From JAAZIN01 sp964464625 (GTDB lineage Bacteria; Bacillota; Dethiobacteria; DTU022): 10,519 nt of DNA. Position numbers and translations under genes: made by a program. The first letter of the stretch is position 1. Each line of letters starts with the position of its first letter. This document shows, one piece after another, positions 1 to 6,585 of this stretch. The stretch is from contig CAYXKD010000062.1 in the NCBI GenBank assembly GCA_964464625.1, positions 1 through 10,519 on the forward strand, written 5' to 3'. The notes beneath the pieces were generated by a model, which worked only from the letters and a program-made list of their open reading frames with translations, was not told where the DNA came from and did no database searches.

Positions 1-28
1 GATCATCATTTTTGATCAGGTTTTTTTT
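1..28 (+). terminator. Possible end of an upstream terminator
   Basis: A short stem GATCA (1-5) / TGATC (13-17) is followed by AGG and a run of eight T (21-28). This looks like the last part of a rho-independent terminator for a gene left of the window. The stem is AT-rich and may continue beyond the edge, so the call is weak. Confidence 0.3.
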
Positions 29-84
29 GGTAGATCTCTTTTTAACATGCCGCCCCTGGTGAGCTGATGCATTGCCCCTGTCAA

Positions 85-102
85 ATATGGTATACTCCAT
101 AT
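85..102. promoter_or_regulatory. Inverted repeat overlapping the promoter region of the nfu-nifS-thiI operon
   Basis: ATATGG (85-90) and CCATAT (97-102) are perfect inverted arms around TATACT. The TATACT is itself preceded by TGG, so it could be an extended -10 element (TGnTATACT). A symmetric site on a promoter suggests a repressor operator, possibly for an Fe-S or sulfur regulator. It is not recognised as a known binding consensus, and the role is inferred only from position and symmetry. Confidence 0.35.
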
Positions 103-119
103 GCCAGGAAAGGTATAAT
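91..119 (+). promoter_or_regulatory. Candidate sigma-A promoter for the nfu operon
   Basis: TATAAT at 114-119 is a perfect -10 hexamer. A poor -35 (TATACT, 91-96) lies 17 bp upstream. The alternative -10 is TATACT itself with its upstream TG. Either gives a short leader before the AAAGGAGG ribosome-binding site at about 127-134. Confidence 0.4.
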
Positions 120-142
120 AAAACCGTAAAGGAGGAAATGGC

Positions 143-364
143 ATGAAAGAACAGGTTGAACAGGCTTTGCAAAAAATTCGTCCTGCTCTGCAGCGCGACG
201 GCGGCGATGTAGAGGTGGTTGAAGTTACCGGAGACGGCATCGTCAGGGTAAAACTCACCGGAGCCTGCCATGGCTGCCCCATGGCTACGGTAACACTGAA
301 ACAAGGCATTGAACGGGTTTTGATGCAAGAGGTACCAGCCATTAAGGAGGTAGTATCTGTATAG
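143..364 (+). CDS. NifU C-terminal-domain (Nfu-type) Fe-S scaffold/carrier
   Basis: This 73-aa protein is a stand-alone NifU C-terminal domain, a family that binds a [4Fe-4S] cluster between two subunits and passes it to apo-proteins in the cytoplasm. The family pattern is visible: an N-terminal helix (VEQALQKIRPALQRDGGDVE), the beta strands around residues 23-40, and the cluster-binding CxxC in GACHGCPMA (C42, C45), followed by the helix ending in the typical PAIKEVV tail. The start has an excellent AAAGGAGG eight bases upstream. The length matches short Firmicute Nfu proteins, with no IscU-like or A-type domain attached. It heads a + strand operon with a cysteine desulfurase and ThiI, which suggests a role in sulfur or cluster delivery. 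The family assignment is firm; the client proteins are unknown. Confidence 0.92.
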   Translation: MKEQVEQALQKIRPALQRDGGDVEVVEVTGDGIVRVKLTGACHGCPMATVTLKQGIERVLMQEVPAIKEVVSV

Positions 365-389
365 TCCGGGGTTGTAATGCGAACCCGGA
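365..389 (+). other. Intercistronic hairpin directly after the nfu stop codon
   Basis: TCCGGG-G-TT (365-373) pairs with AACCCGGA (382-389), an 8-bp stem with one bulged G and an 8-nt loop. It begins at the base after the TAG stop of nfu. There is no T run, so it is not a classical terminator. It may protect the upstream message or mark an mRNA processing site. Confidence 0.4.
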
Positions 390-390
390 G

Positions 391-416
391 GGATCCCAGG
401 CTGCTGGGGTGTATCC
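391..416 (+). promoter_or_regulatory. Hairpin enclosing the ribosome-binding region of the cysteine desulfurase
   Basis: GGAT-CCCAG (391-399) pairs with CTGGG (404-408) and ATCC (413-416), leaving GTGT as an asymmetric internal loop and GCTG as the apical loop. The only Shine-Dalgarno-like sequence before the desulfurase ATG at 417 is the GGGGTG at 406-411, which is partly buried in this stem. The stem ends at the base before the ATG. This suggests translation that depends on coupling to nfu or on opening of the hairpin. Confidence 0.4.
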
Positions 417-1577
417 ATGACCGAAATATATCTGGACAACAGCGCAACAACCCGCCCTTTTGACGAGGTAATTGAACTACTCGGCTACATCCAAAGGGAG
501 AACTATGGCAATCCTGCCTCACTCCACGCCAGGGGAGTTGCAGCTGAAAAACTGATTAACGAAGCTCGCCATAACATCGCTTCACTTCTGCGATGCCGGA
601 AAGATGAGATTTTTTTTACTTCCGGCGGCACCGAATCCAATAATCTGGCGCTGAAGGGAGCGGCTTACCGGCATAAAAAACGAGGCAGCCACATCATAAC
701 CACGCAAATAGAACATCCTTCTGTCCTCAACTGCTGCCGCAGCCTTGAGAAAGAAGGCTTTATAGTAGATTATCTACCGGTAAATTCGCAAGGCTACCTT
801 GATCTTGCTCAGCTGTCCGGGATGATTGGAAAAGATACTATCCTTGTCAGTACAATCCATGTGAATAATGAAATCGGCACTATCCAGCCTTTGGGAAAAA
901 TTGGGGAGATAATAAAGGAGCGCAATCCGCAAACACTTTACCATATTGACGGGGTCCAGTCTTTTGCCAAGATCCCGGCATCACTACAGCACTGGAAGGC
1001 CGATCTTTACAGCTTCAGCTCCCATAAAATTCATGGACCCAAGGGGGTAGGTGCACTTTGGGTCAGGAAAGGGGTGCCCCTGGAACCGCTATTTCAAGGC
1101 GGAGGTCAAGAAAAAGGGCTACGCCCGGGCACAGAAAACACCGCCTGCATTGCCGGTTTCGGCCTTGCTTCCAGGATCAATGGAGCAAACCTGGAAGAGA
1201 ACAAAGCCCGGTTTTACCGGTTAAAGGAGCTGTTTTACCGGGGATTGCAGCAAAAAGACCTGGATTTCTATCTTAACGGGCCGCCCCTTGAAGATGCTGC
1301 ACCGCATATCATCAACCTTTCATTCCCCGGTATTAAAGCCGAAGTATTGCTTCATGCCCTTGAAGAAGACCAGATCTATGTATCTTCGGGTTCTGCATGC
1401 CATTCCCGCCACCCCGAGCCAAGCCATGTGCTGGCAGCGACAGGTATTGATAAAAACTTGCTTTCAGGTTCCCTGCGTTTCAGTTTCTCTTCTTTCAATG
1501 ATGAAAAACAAATTGACCGTGTGATCGAACGGGTAGTTTTAGCAGCGCGTGAGTTGAGTTATTTCCACAGACGATAA
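417..1577 (+). CDS. Cysteine desulfurase, NifS/IscS family, probably the ThiI partner (NifZ-like)
   Basis: This 386-aa PLP-dependent class V aminotransferase-fold enzyme converts cysteine to alanine and holds the sulfur as an enzyme persulfide. Landmarks are the N-terminal LDNSATTRP, the PLP-stacking His100 (EHPSV), Asp178/Gln181 (HIDGVQSF), the Schiff-base Lys204 in SFSSHKIHGPKG, and the catalytic Cys328 in SSGSACHSR. The long IscS-like active-site loop and the full length (380-400 aa is usual) indicate an active enzyme. The gene sits between nfu and thiI, 20 bp before thiI. In Bacillus subtilis, thiI lies next to a dedicated desulfurase (NifZ) that supplies sulfur for tRNA 4-thiouridine, and the layout suggests the same here. 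A general Fe-S role with the Nfu protein is also possible. The start follows a weak, structured RBS. Confidence 0.95.
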   Translation: MTEIYLDNSATTRPFDEVIELLGYIQRENYGNPASLHARGVAAEKLINEARHNIASLLRCRKDEIFFTSGGTESNNLALKGAAYRHKKRGSHIITTQIEHPSVLNCCRSLEKEGFIVDYLPVNSQGYLDLAQLSGMIGKDTILVSTIHVNNEIGTIQPLGKIGEIIKERNPQTLYHIDGVQSFAKIPASLQHWKADLYSFSSHKIHGPKGVGALWVRKGVPLEPLFQGGGQEKGLRPGTENTACIAGFGLASRINGANLEENKARFYRLKELFYRGLQQKDLDFYLNGPPLEDAAPHIINLSFPGIKAEVLLHALEEDQIYVSSGSACHSRHPEPSHVLAATGIDKNLLSGSLRFSFSSFNDEKQIDRVIERVVLAARELSYFHRR

Positions 1578-1597
1578 AGGGAAAGACGAGGGGTAAA

Positions 1598-2761
1598 ATG
1601 TCCGTCAAATTCCTGATCCGTTATGGCGAAATCGCCTTAAAAGGCAAAAACAGGCGGTACTTTGAAAAGGCTCTGTTTAACAATTTAAAATCTGCCCTTA
1701 AAGAGCTTGATGCTAAAATTGTGCCGATGCATGGCCGCTTTCTTGTTACAGGACCGCACGCATTCAAAGAAGAAATCGCCGGGCGGTTGAGCAGGGTTTT
1801 TGGGGTGGTTTCAGCCAGCATCGTAATAACAGCTCCCCTTGATCAGGAGATAATTGAGGAGAAAGCTCTGGAACTTGCAGGAAACAGGCTGCTACCCGGA
1901 GATAGTTTTAAGGTGGAAGCCCGCCGTTCAAATAAAATTTTCCCTCTCACATCCCCGGAGATAAACCGTATCATCGGCGCCGCCATTCTGAAAAAGCACC
2001 CCCGGATGAAGGTTGATCTCCACAACCCTTCGTTCCGGCTTTTTATTGAAATCGGTACCCAGGAGGCTTATCTCTATCACGATCATATAGCCGGACCGGG
2101 AGGACTTCCCCTGGGCGTGACGGGAGGCGCTCTGCTGCTGCTGTCGGGAGGCATCGACAGCCCTGTAGCCGGCTGGATGGCAATGAAACGAGGCCTGGCC
2201 CTGGAGGCACTGCATTTCCACAGTCACCCCTTTACCGGCCTGCGCTCCCGCGAAAAAGTAATCGATCTCTGCAAAGCCCTCTCAATGTCCGGCAGCAAGA
2301 TCCCGCTTCACATGATCAGTGTTACCGCTATCCAGAAAGAGATTCATACACACTGTCCTTCAGAACTGGCTATCATTTTACTTAGGCGGATGATGATGCG
2401 TATTGCTGATAAACTTTCCTGCAACCGCAGTCTGCAGGCACTGGTTACTGGAGAGAGCCTGGGCCAGGTAGCCAGCCAGACTCTTGAAAGCATGATCGTA
2501 ATAGACAGCACAACACCAATGCTTATACTGAGGCCCCTTCTGGGCATGGATAAACATGATATCGTAAATCTTGCCGAAAAAATAGGTACTTATGAGATTT
2601 CAATCCGCCCCTACGAAGATTGCTGCACTCTGTTTCTGCCCCGCCACCCCGCCACCCGGCCAAGGATGGAAAAAGTAATCAGGGCGGAAAAAGCCCTCAA
2701 CATCAGCGATTTGACAGCAGAAGCTATTGACAGCCTGGAAACTATGCTTGTAGAAATTTAG
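1598..2761 (+). CDS. thiI: tRNA 4-thiouridine synthetase ThiI
   Basis: ThiI adenylates uridine 8 of tRNA and inserts sulfur to give 4-thiouridine; some homologues also serve thiazole synthesis. The 387-aa protein shows the N-terminal ferredoxin-like start (FLIRYGEIALKGKNRR), a THUMP domain at about residues 60-165, and the PP-loop ATP site SGGIDSP (183-189). The conserved EDCC...PRHPATRP near 341-355 contains the catalytic cysteine (C342 by alignment to the family). The C-terminal rhodanese domain of the E. coli enzyme is absent, as in B. subtilis, so sulfur must come from a partner such as the desulfurase encoded 20 bp upstream. GAGGGG four bases before the ATG supports the start. Its last 20 bp overlap the 3' end of the convergent Lgt-like gene. 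Confidence 0.95.
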   Translation: MSVKFLIRYGEIALKGKNRRYFEKALFNNLKSALKELDAKIVPMHGRFLVTGPHAFKEEIAGRLSRVFGVVSASIVITAPLDQEIIEEKALELAGNRLLPGDSFKVEARRSNKIFPLTSPEINRIIGAAILKKHPRMKVDLHNPSFRLFIEIGTQEAYLYHDHIAGPGGLPLGVTGGALLLLSGGIDSPVAGWMAMKRGLALEALHFHSHPFTGLRSREKVIDLCKALSMSGSKIPLHMISVTAIQKEIHTHCPSELAIILLRRMMMRIADKLSCNRSLQALVTGESLGQVASQTLESMIVIDSTTPMLILRPLLGMDKHDIVNLAEKIGTYEISIRPYEDCCTLFLPRHPATRPRMEKVIRAEKALNISDLTAEAIDSLETMLVEI

Positions 2762-3608
2762 ACGGCTGGTGCATGAAAAAATACAACAGCACCATCACCC
2801 CGGTCAGGATAAAAAGCCAAATATAAACCGCCACTGTTTCGGCAGACTTTCGCCGGTAGCCAGTGCCGCTCAAATAAGAAAAAGAGATCGATATCTGGGG
2901 ACCGGCAAGGACAAAGTAGGTGGTAAAAACAACCATAACAAAAGAAAAAAGCTGCCCGGCGGTAAAAATACCCCACACCGCCGGCAAATCGCGAATAAAA
3001 TCGAGAATAATGTTGGTCATGCTGCAACCCAGCAAAAACCAGAAGAAAATTTCACCTTCATAAGCTGCCCTGTAGCGGCGGTGTCTAAGAATAAGATAGA
3101 CTGTCATCAACAAAATGATGGCATAGGCACCGTCAGGATGATAATAGGCCCCTTCATCAACAATAGCCCAGGGAAGGGGCCTGCTCATAAATCCACCCCT
3201 TAATGGAGCACCCATATATCCGAAGGAAAGACAAAAGGCCAGGGCCGGTGCTGCAGCGTCAAAGTAGCGCTCTACAATTAATTTGCTGCGGTAAGCCCAA
3301 AAAGAAATGGCGATAAAAGCACATACAAGGCCGCCCCAAAAACTAAAACCGCAATCCTGAATGTAAAGCAAGCGCAAGGGCTGCTCAAAATAGAAGTCAG
3401 GATCAAAAAAAACTGCATAGACCAGCCTGCCTCCCATCATACCTCCAACAAGGGATAACAACAAAAAATCAATGAGCTTTGATTCGGGTAGTAGCTTCCG
3501 CCTTCCTTCAGCATAGGTCATCATCAGGCAAATGATAATAGCAGCAAAAAAAGTCAGACTGGAAAAAGGCAGGTTCAGAGCGCCCCAACGCCAGATAACC
3601 TCGGACAC
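2742..3608 (-). CDS. Lgt-fold membrane protein lacking key diacylglyceryltransferase residues
   Basis: This 288-aa polytopic membrane protein has about seven hydrophobic segments. It aligns by eye with prolipoprotein diacylglyceryl transferase (Lgt): GGRLVYAVFF (59-68) matches the GAR/GGR..Y motif, CGFSFWGGL (86-94) matches GMSFHGGL, FGYMGAPLRGG (129-139) matches the Lgt signature GRxGNFxNGE, YYHPDGAYA (155-163) matches the HPxQLYE motif, and DFIRDLP...GQLFSF (203-223) matches the FRxPD...GQxLS end. The essential His of SFHGG is Trp91, and the Arg, Asn and Glu of the signature are Tyr131, Ala134 and Gly139, so normal lipoprotein lipidation is unlikely. The start is GTG at 3608, chosen because AAGGAGA lies about 6 bases upstream; the nearby ATG at 3610 is out of frame. 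The 3' end overlaps thiI by 20 bp. It is probably a repurposed paralogue with unknown substrate. Confidence 0.75.
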   Translation of the reverse strand: MSEVIWRWGALNLPFSSLTFFAAIIICLMMTYAEGRRKLLPESKLIDFLLLSLVGGMMGGRLVYAVFFDPDFYFEQPLRLLYIQDCGFSFWGGLVCAFIAISFWAYRSKLIVERYFDAAAPALAFCLSFGYMGAPLRGGFMSRPLPWAIVDEGAYYHPDGAYAIILLMTVYLILRHRRYRAAYEGEIFFWFLLGCSMTNIILDFIRDLPAVWGIFTAGQLFSFVMVVFTTYFVLAGPQISISFSYLSGTGYRRKSAETVAVYIWLFILTGVMVLLYFFMHQPSKFLQA

Positions 3609-3929
3609 ATATATTCTCCTTCATAAACTAGTGGCATTCAGATCAATTTCAATTAGTTGTTAAAATCACCATGCACCCCGATTAGTTGTCACCCATTGAC
3701 AGTCCAGATCAAAGCTGACACCACAGTTGTTCCTGGGGAAAAAACCCAGCCCAGCCGCCCAAATGTCTTAAATTGCTGTTTTTATTTCGACAAGTTTTAT
3801 TATAATTCCTTTTGAAGAATAAGCAGTAACAACCCTGGATTGTTTATTCATTCCCGGAGTCATATTGTTGAATAGCAGATGGCCCTAATCTCTATTTCAC
3901 GACCTGTTTTTTTAGGCAAGCCTATGCTG
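3609..3929. other. Intergenic region upstream of the Lgt-like gene and downstream of the acyl-CoA synthetase
   Basis: No coding sequence is visible in these 321 bp. Two direct copies of ATTAGTTGT (3652-3660 and 3681-3689; ACAACTAAT on the - strand) lie 29 bp apart upstream of the Lgt-like gene and may be regulatory. Several TATAAT-like hexamers occur (for example 3801-3806), but none has a good -35 at 16-18 bp. After the synthetase stop there is a small TAGGC/GCCTA stem (3914-3925) without a T run on the - strand, so no convincing terminator was found. Confidence 0.45.
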
Positions 3930-5843
3930 TCACACTATTTTTTCGTTATAGATTCCTTCTATTTCCTGCAAAAAATTCTGCAAAACGACATTGCGTTTCA
4001 ATTTCAGCGTAGGCGTAACCTCACCGGTCTCCTCGGAGAGACGGCGTTTTAATATAATGAACTTCTTGATCTTTTCGTGTTCTTCCAGCTCCAGATTTGC
4101 CTGGTTGATCTCTTCGGCAAGCAGCTCGCGTAATCTGGGATGATTAATCAAATCATCTCCCGCAGCAATGCAGATCCTGGTTTCACCCTGTCCCGTAAAT
4201 TCCAAAAGTTCTTTGTTATAGGGAATGCCCTCCTGGTTGAAAAGTTCGCAAACAGCCTCAAAGTTCGGCACTATCAGAGCAGAGACAAAAGGTCTTTCAT
4301 CGGCAACAGGCACAACATGATCAATATAACCGGACAGGGTAAAAAGAGATTCGATTTTAGCTGCCGGCACATTTTTTCCGGTATCCAGCACCATGATTCC
4401 TTTAATCCGGTCAATGATTCGAAGGTAACCATCGGGGAGTGCCTCCACAATATCCCCAGTTTTGTAAAAACCATCTTCGGTAAAAGCCTCCCGGGTTGCC
4501 TCCGGGTTATTCCAGTATTCCAGGAAGTTGTTATCCCCCCGGACCTCCCACTCACCGAGCTCACTAATCCGCCCCTCCACCCCATTGCACAGGGGACCAA
4601 TGGAACCTGGAAGCACCTTGTGGGGCAGGTTAAGATTAACAGTATTAAAAGTTTCAGTAGAGCCATAACCTTCATAAATCCGCAAACCCATGGCCATAAA
4701 CACTTTACAGAGATCAGCCGGCAGGGAGCCTGCTGCAGAAAAAGCAAACCGAAAACGGCCCCCCAATCTGGCACGCACTTTTTTAAAAACAAGAGCATCA
4801 GCAATCCTATATTTTAAAAGCAGCCAAAAGCCTACCCCCCTGGTAAAATCAACCCCTTCGGACATATCCACAAAGCCGTTTGCGTCAGCCCGCGCTTCCG
4901 TCAATCTGAGTCCTGTCCTCATGGCAAATTTAAAAATTCCCCTTTTTAGAAAAGAGCCCGATGTTGTTTCTCGCAAAGCCATAAAAATACGTTCATATAT
5001 TCGCGGTACGGACATGAATACTGTCGGTTTGAATGTTTCCAAATCCTGCAGAAGAGTTTGCGGCGAAGAATAGGCGATTGTTACCGCAGCCAACGTAGCG
5101 GTACCGTGCCCGCACTCCCTTTCGTAAGTATGCGCCAGAGGCAATATTGAAAGCAAAACATCATCAGGCCTGTAAGTCGGTACAATCCTCAGATCACGGC
5201 AGCAGGCGGCATTAAAACTGAGATGACTGTGAACAACCCCTTTTTGCCGGCCCGTTGTTCCTGATGTGTAAACAATGGTCATCATATCGGTAAGTTCAAC
5301 AGAGCGCCATCGTTTCTCAAAAGCAAGGCGGTTGTGCGCCAGCAACCCTATACCAAGCTGTCGCAACTGCTCAAAGGTAAGCACATCGGGGTGGCCGCTC
5401 CTGTTGTTTCCGTTAAGAAGAATGATTTTTTGAAGCGACGACATCTGTGGACGTACTTCATAGATCCGCTCAAGAATCAACTCGTCCTGAACAAAAATAA
5501 ATTTCGCCCCGGAATCGTTAACCATGTAAAGAACTTCCCTGGCTGAAATGGTTGGATAAATACTTACCGATATCCCTGCAGCGCAGATAATTGCATAATC
5601 CGCCCAAATCCACTGCGGGCTGGTGTGGGTCATTACTGCAGCACGGTCTCCTTTTTCCAGACCCAGTTCCATTAATCCCGCAGCTACTTCCCTGATAAGA
5701 ATCCATAATTCGGCATAATTAAGCGATGCGGTGCTCTCCGGTCCATCTCTCCACCACTGCGCCCGCCGGGTCCCGAAACGCAGAGCATTGCTATTTAAAA
5801 GCTCAGGTAAGGTCTGCCGGGTAATATACCATTTTTCGGTCAT
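3930..5843 (-). CDS. Long-chain fatty-acid-CoA ligase (AMP-forming)
   Basis: This 637-aa adenylate-forming (ANL superfamily) enzyme activates a fatty acid with ATP to an acyl-AMP and then an acyl-CoA. Visible motifs in order are the P-loop YTSGTTGRQKG (192-202), LPLAHTYER (235-242, typical of long-chain FadD15/FACL types), YGSTET (393-398), KTGD (461-464), DRIKG (478-482) before a GKN motif (489-491), and the C-terminal TPTLKLKR (610-617) with the catalytic lysine. The 600-650 aa length fits the eukaryotic-like long-chain branch rather than short acyl-CoA synthetases. AGGAGGG seven bases before the ATG supports the start. It lies 37 bp after a broken enoyl-CoA hydratase gene, so it may be a survivor of a beta-oxidation or fatty-acid activation operon. 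Chain-length preference cannot be read from the sequence. Confidence 0.93.
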   Translation of the reverse strand: MTEKWYITRQTLPELLNSNALRFGTRRAQWWRDGPESTASLNYAELWILIREVAAGLMELGLEKGDRAAVMTHTSPQWIWADYAIICAAGISVSIYPTISAREVLYMVNDSGAKFIFVQDELILERIYEVRPQMSSLQKIILLNGNNRSGHPDVLTFEQLRQLGIGLLAHNRLAFEKRWRSVELTDMMTIVYTSGTTGRQKGVVHSHLSFNAACCRDLRIVPTYRPDDVLLSILPLAHTYERECGHGTATLAAVTIAYSSPQTLLQDLETFKPTVFMSVPRIYERIFMALRETTSGSFLKRGIFKFAMRTGLRLTEARADANGFVDMSEGVDFTRGVGFWLLLKYRIADALVFKKVRARLGGRFRFAFSAAGSLPADLCKVFMAMGLRIYEGYGSTETFNTVNLNLPHKVLPGSIGPLCNGVEGRISELGEWEVRGDNNFLEYWNNPEATREAFTEDGFYKTGDIVEALPDGYLRIIDRIKGIMVLDTGKNVPAAKIESLFTLSGYIDHVVPVADERPFVSALIVPNFEAVCELFNQEGIPYNKELLEFTGQGETRICIAAGDDLINHPRLRELLAEEINQANLELEEHEKIKKFIILKRRLSEETGEVTPTLKLKRNVVLQNFLQEIEGIYNEKIV

Positions 5844-5880
5844 AATAAACCCTCCTGATAATATATTAAATCTTTAGCCT

Positions 5881-6299
5881 CTACCTTCCCTTCCAGCGTA
5901 ATTCCCGTTTCTCCATGAATATGACGATACCTTCCTGAAAATCCCCTGTTCCGGTCAGAAAACCGGGTGCTTCCTGCTCAGTTTTAAGTCCAGCCTCAAA
6001 CCAACATCGCTTTTTCGGTTCATCACCTTCTTGATCTTGCACAGCCCAAAGGCGGCTTGACAGCAATTTTTCTGTAAATGTCATCACAACTGCTTCAAGT
6101 TGTTCCACCGGCACATAATGGTCAGCCAGGCCTATTCCATCAGCCTCTGTACCGTTGATCGCCTCACCGGATAAAAACATCTTTTTTGCTTTGGGTACGC
6201 CAACCGCCGCGGCAGACGCTGTGTGCCGCCCCAGCCCGGTAAAAGACCGCGATTGCTTTCAGGAAAGCCCACTTCGAAATTATTGGAAACATAGACTAT
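5881..6299 (-). pseudogene. Enoyl-CoA hydratase/isomerase (crotonase) remnant, truncated and frameshifted
   Basis: Only the C-terminal half of a crotonase is present. Reading leftwards, 6299-6207 encodes FEVGFPESNRGLLPGWGG followed by TQRLPR, the catalytic-Glu region of the family. One base is lost near 6207 and the next frame continues AVGVPKAKKMFLSGEAINGT to about 6038. From about 6038 to 5999 the +1 frame gives KIKKVMNRKSDVG, a normal crotonase helix, while the main frame gives unlike sequence. The main frame then resumes EAGLKTEQEA...DFQEGI..FMEKR to the stop at 5881. The family's N-terminal half with the oxyanion-hole segments is absent, and a stop lies at 6300-6302. An ATG at 6178-6180 opens a 99-codon ORF, but no separate gene is likely. 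The two inner shifts (about 6038 and 6000) are compensating and less certain than the one at 6207. Sequencing error could explain single shifts but not the missing half. Confidence 0.8.
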
Positions 6300-6585
6300 T
6301 TATTGCATTGAGCCGGTTTGGCCGGTTCAGGCACCTGCGTGTCGCATTTTTTAAATATAATTGTCTCTTACCCCACCCCCTTCTTCTTTCCAGGTTGGTA
6401 TTTACTGAAATGTTATTCTATTCAGTCGTCAACAATTCCTGCAGCACAATGCTAATCTTCACTGAGACCGGAAAAAGGCTGCATCCGGCAGTTCGCTGCA
6501 AGGAAAGCACACAGCTGCATACCAACGGGAATTGGACCAACGGGGATTGGTATCTTTTCAATTTCAGTCTTACTGGCGATTGACC
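6300..6585. other. Unassigned DNA between the crotonase remnant and trxB
   Basis: Nothing in either strand matches the missing N-terminal crotonase half. The stretch holds a tandem hairpin repeat (6521-6550), repeated CCGG motifs around 6312-6326, and several TGCAGC/GCTGCA motifs between 6478 and 6517. No clear terminator follows trxB. An open frame on the + strand (6155-6583) lacks an RBS and recognisable motifs, and runs antisense over the crotonase remnant. Confidence 0.4.
6521..6550. repeat. Two tandem 15-bp units, each a small hairpin
   Basis: ACCAACGGGAATTGG (6521-6535) is followed directly by ACCAACGGGGATTGG (6536-6550), differing at one base, with a final T extending the second unit. 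Each unit can fold as CCAA/TTGG around a C/G-rich loop. It lies 36 bp downstream of the trxB stop. Confidence 0.7.

Noticed and set aside
16..522. 168-codon - strand frame over nfu
   Set aside because: It is antisense to the Nfu protein and to the start of the desulfurase and has no supporting signals.
2769..3203. 144-codon open frame on the + strand
   Set aside because: It lies antisense inside the Lgt-like gene, is low-complexity basic sequence and has no RBS; it is a shadow of the membrane protein.
3696..3701. Perfect TTGACA on the + strand as a promoter -35
   Set aside because: No -10-like hexamer occurs 16-18 bp downstream and no + strand gene follows.
4140..4817. 225-codon open frame on the + strand
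   Set aside because: It is fully antisense to the acyl-CoA ligase, whose motifs are unmistakable; no family features in this frame.
6155..6583. 142-codon open frame on the + strand over the crotonase remnant
   Set aside because: No RBS or recognisable motifs, and it is antisense to clear crotonase homology. It could only be real if the region were newly coding.
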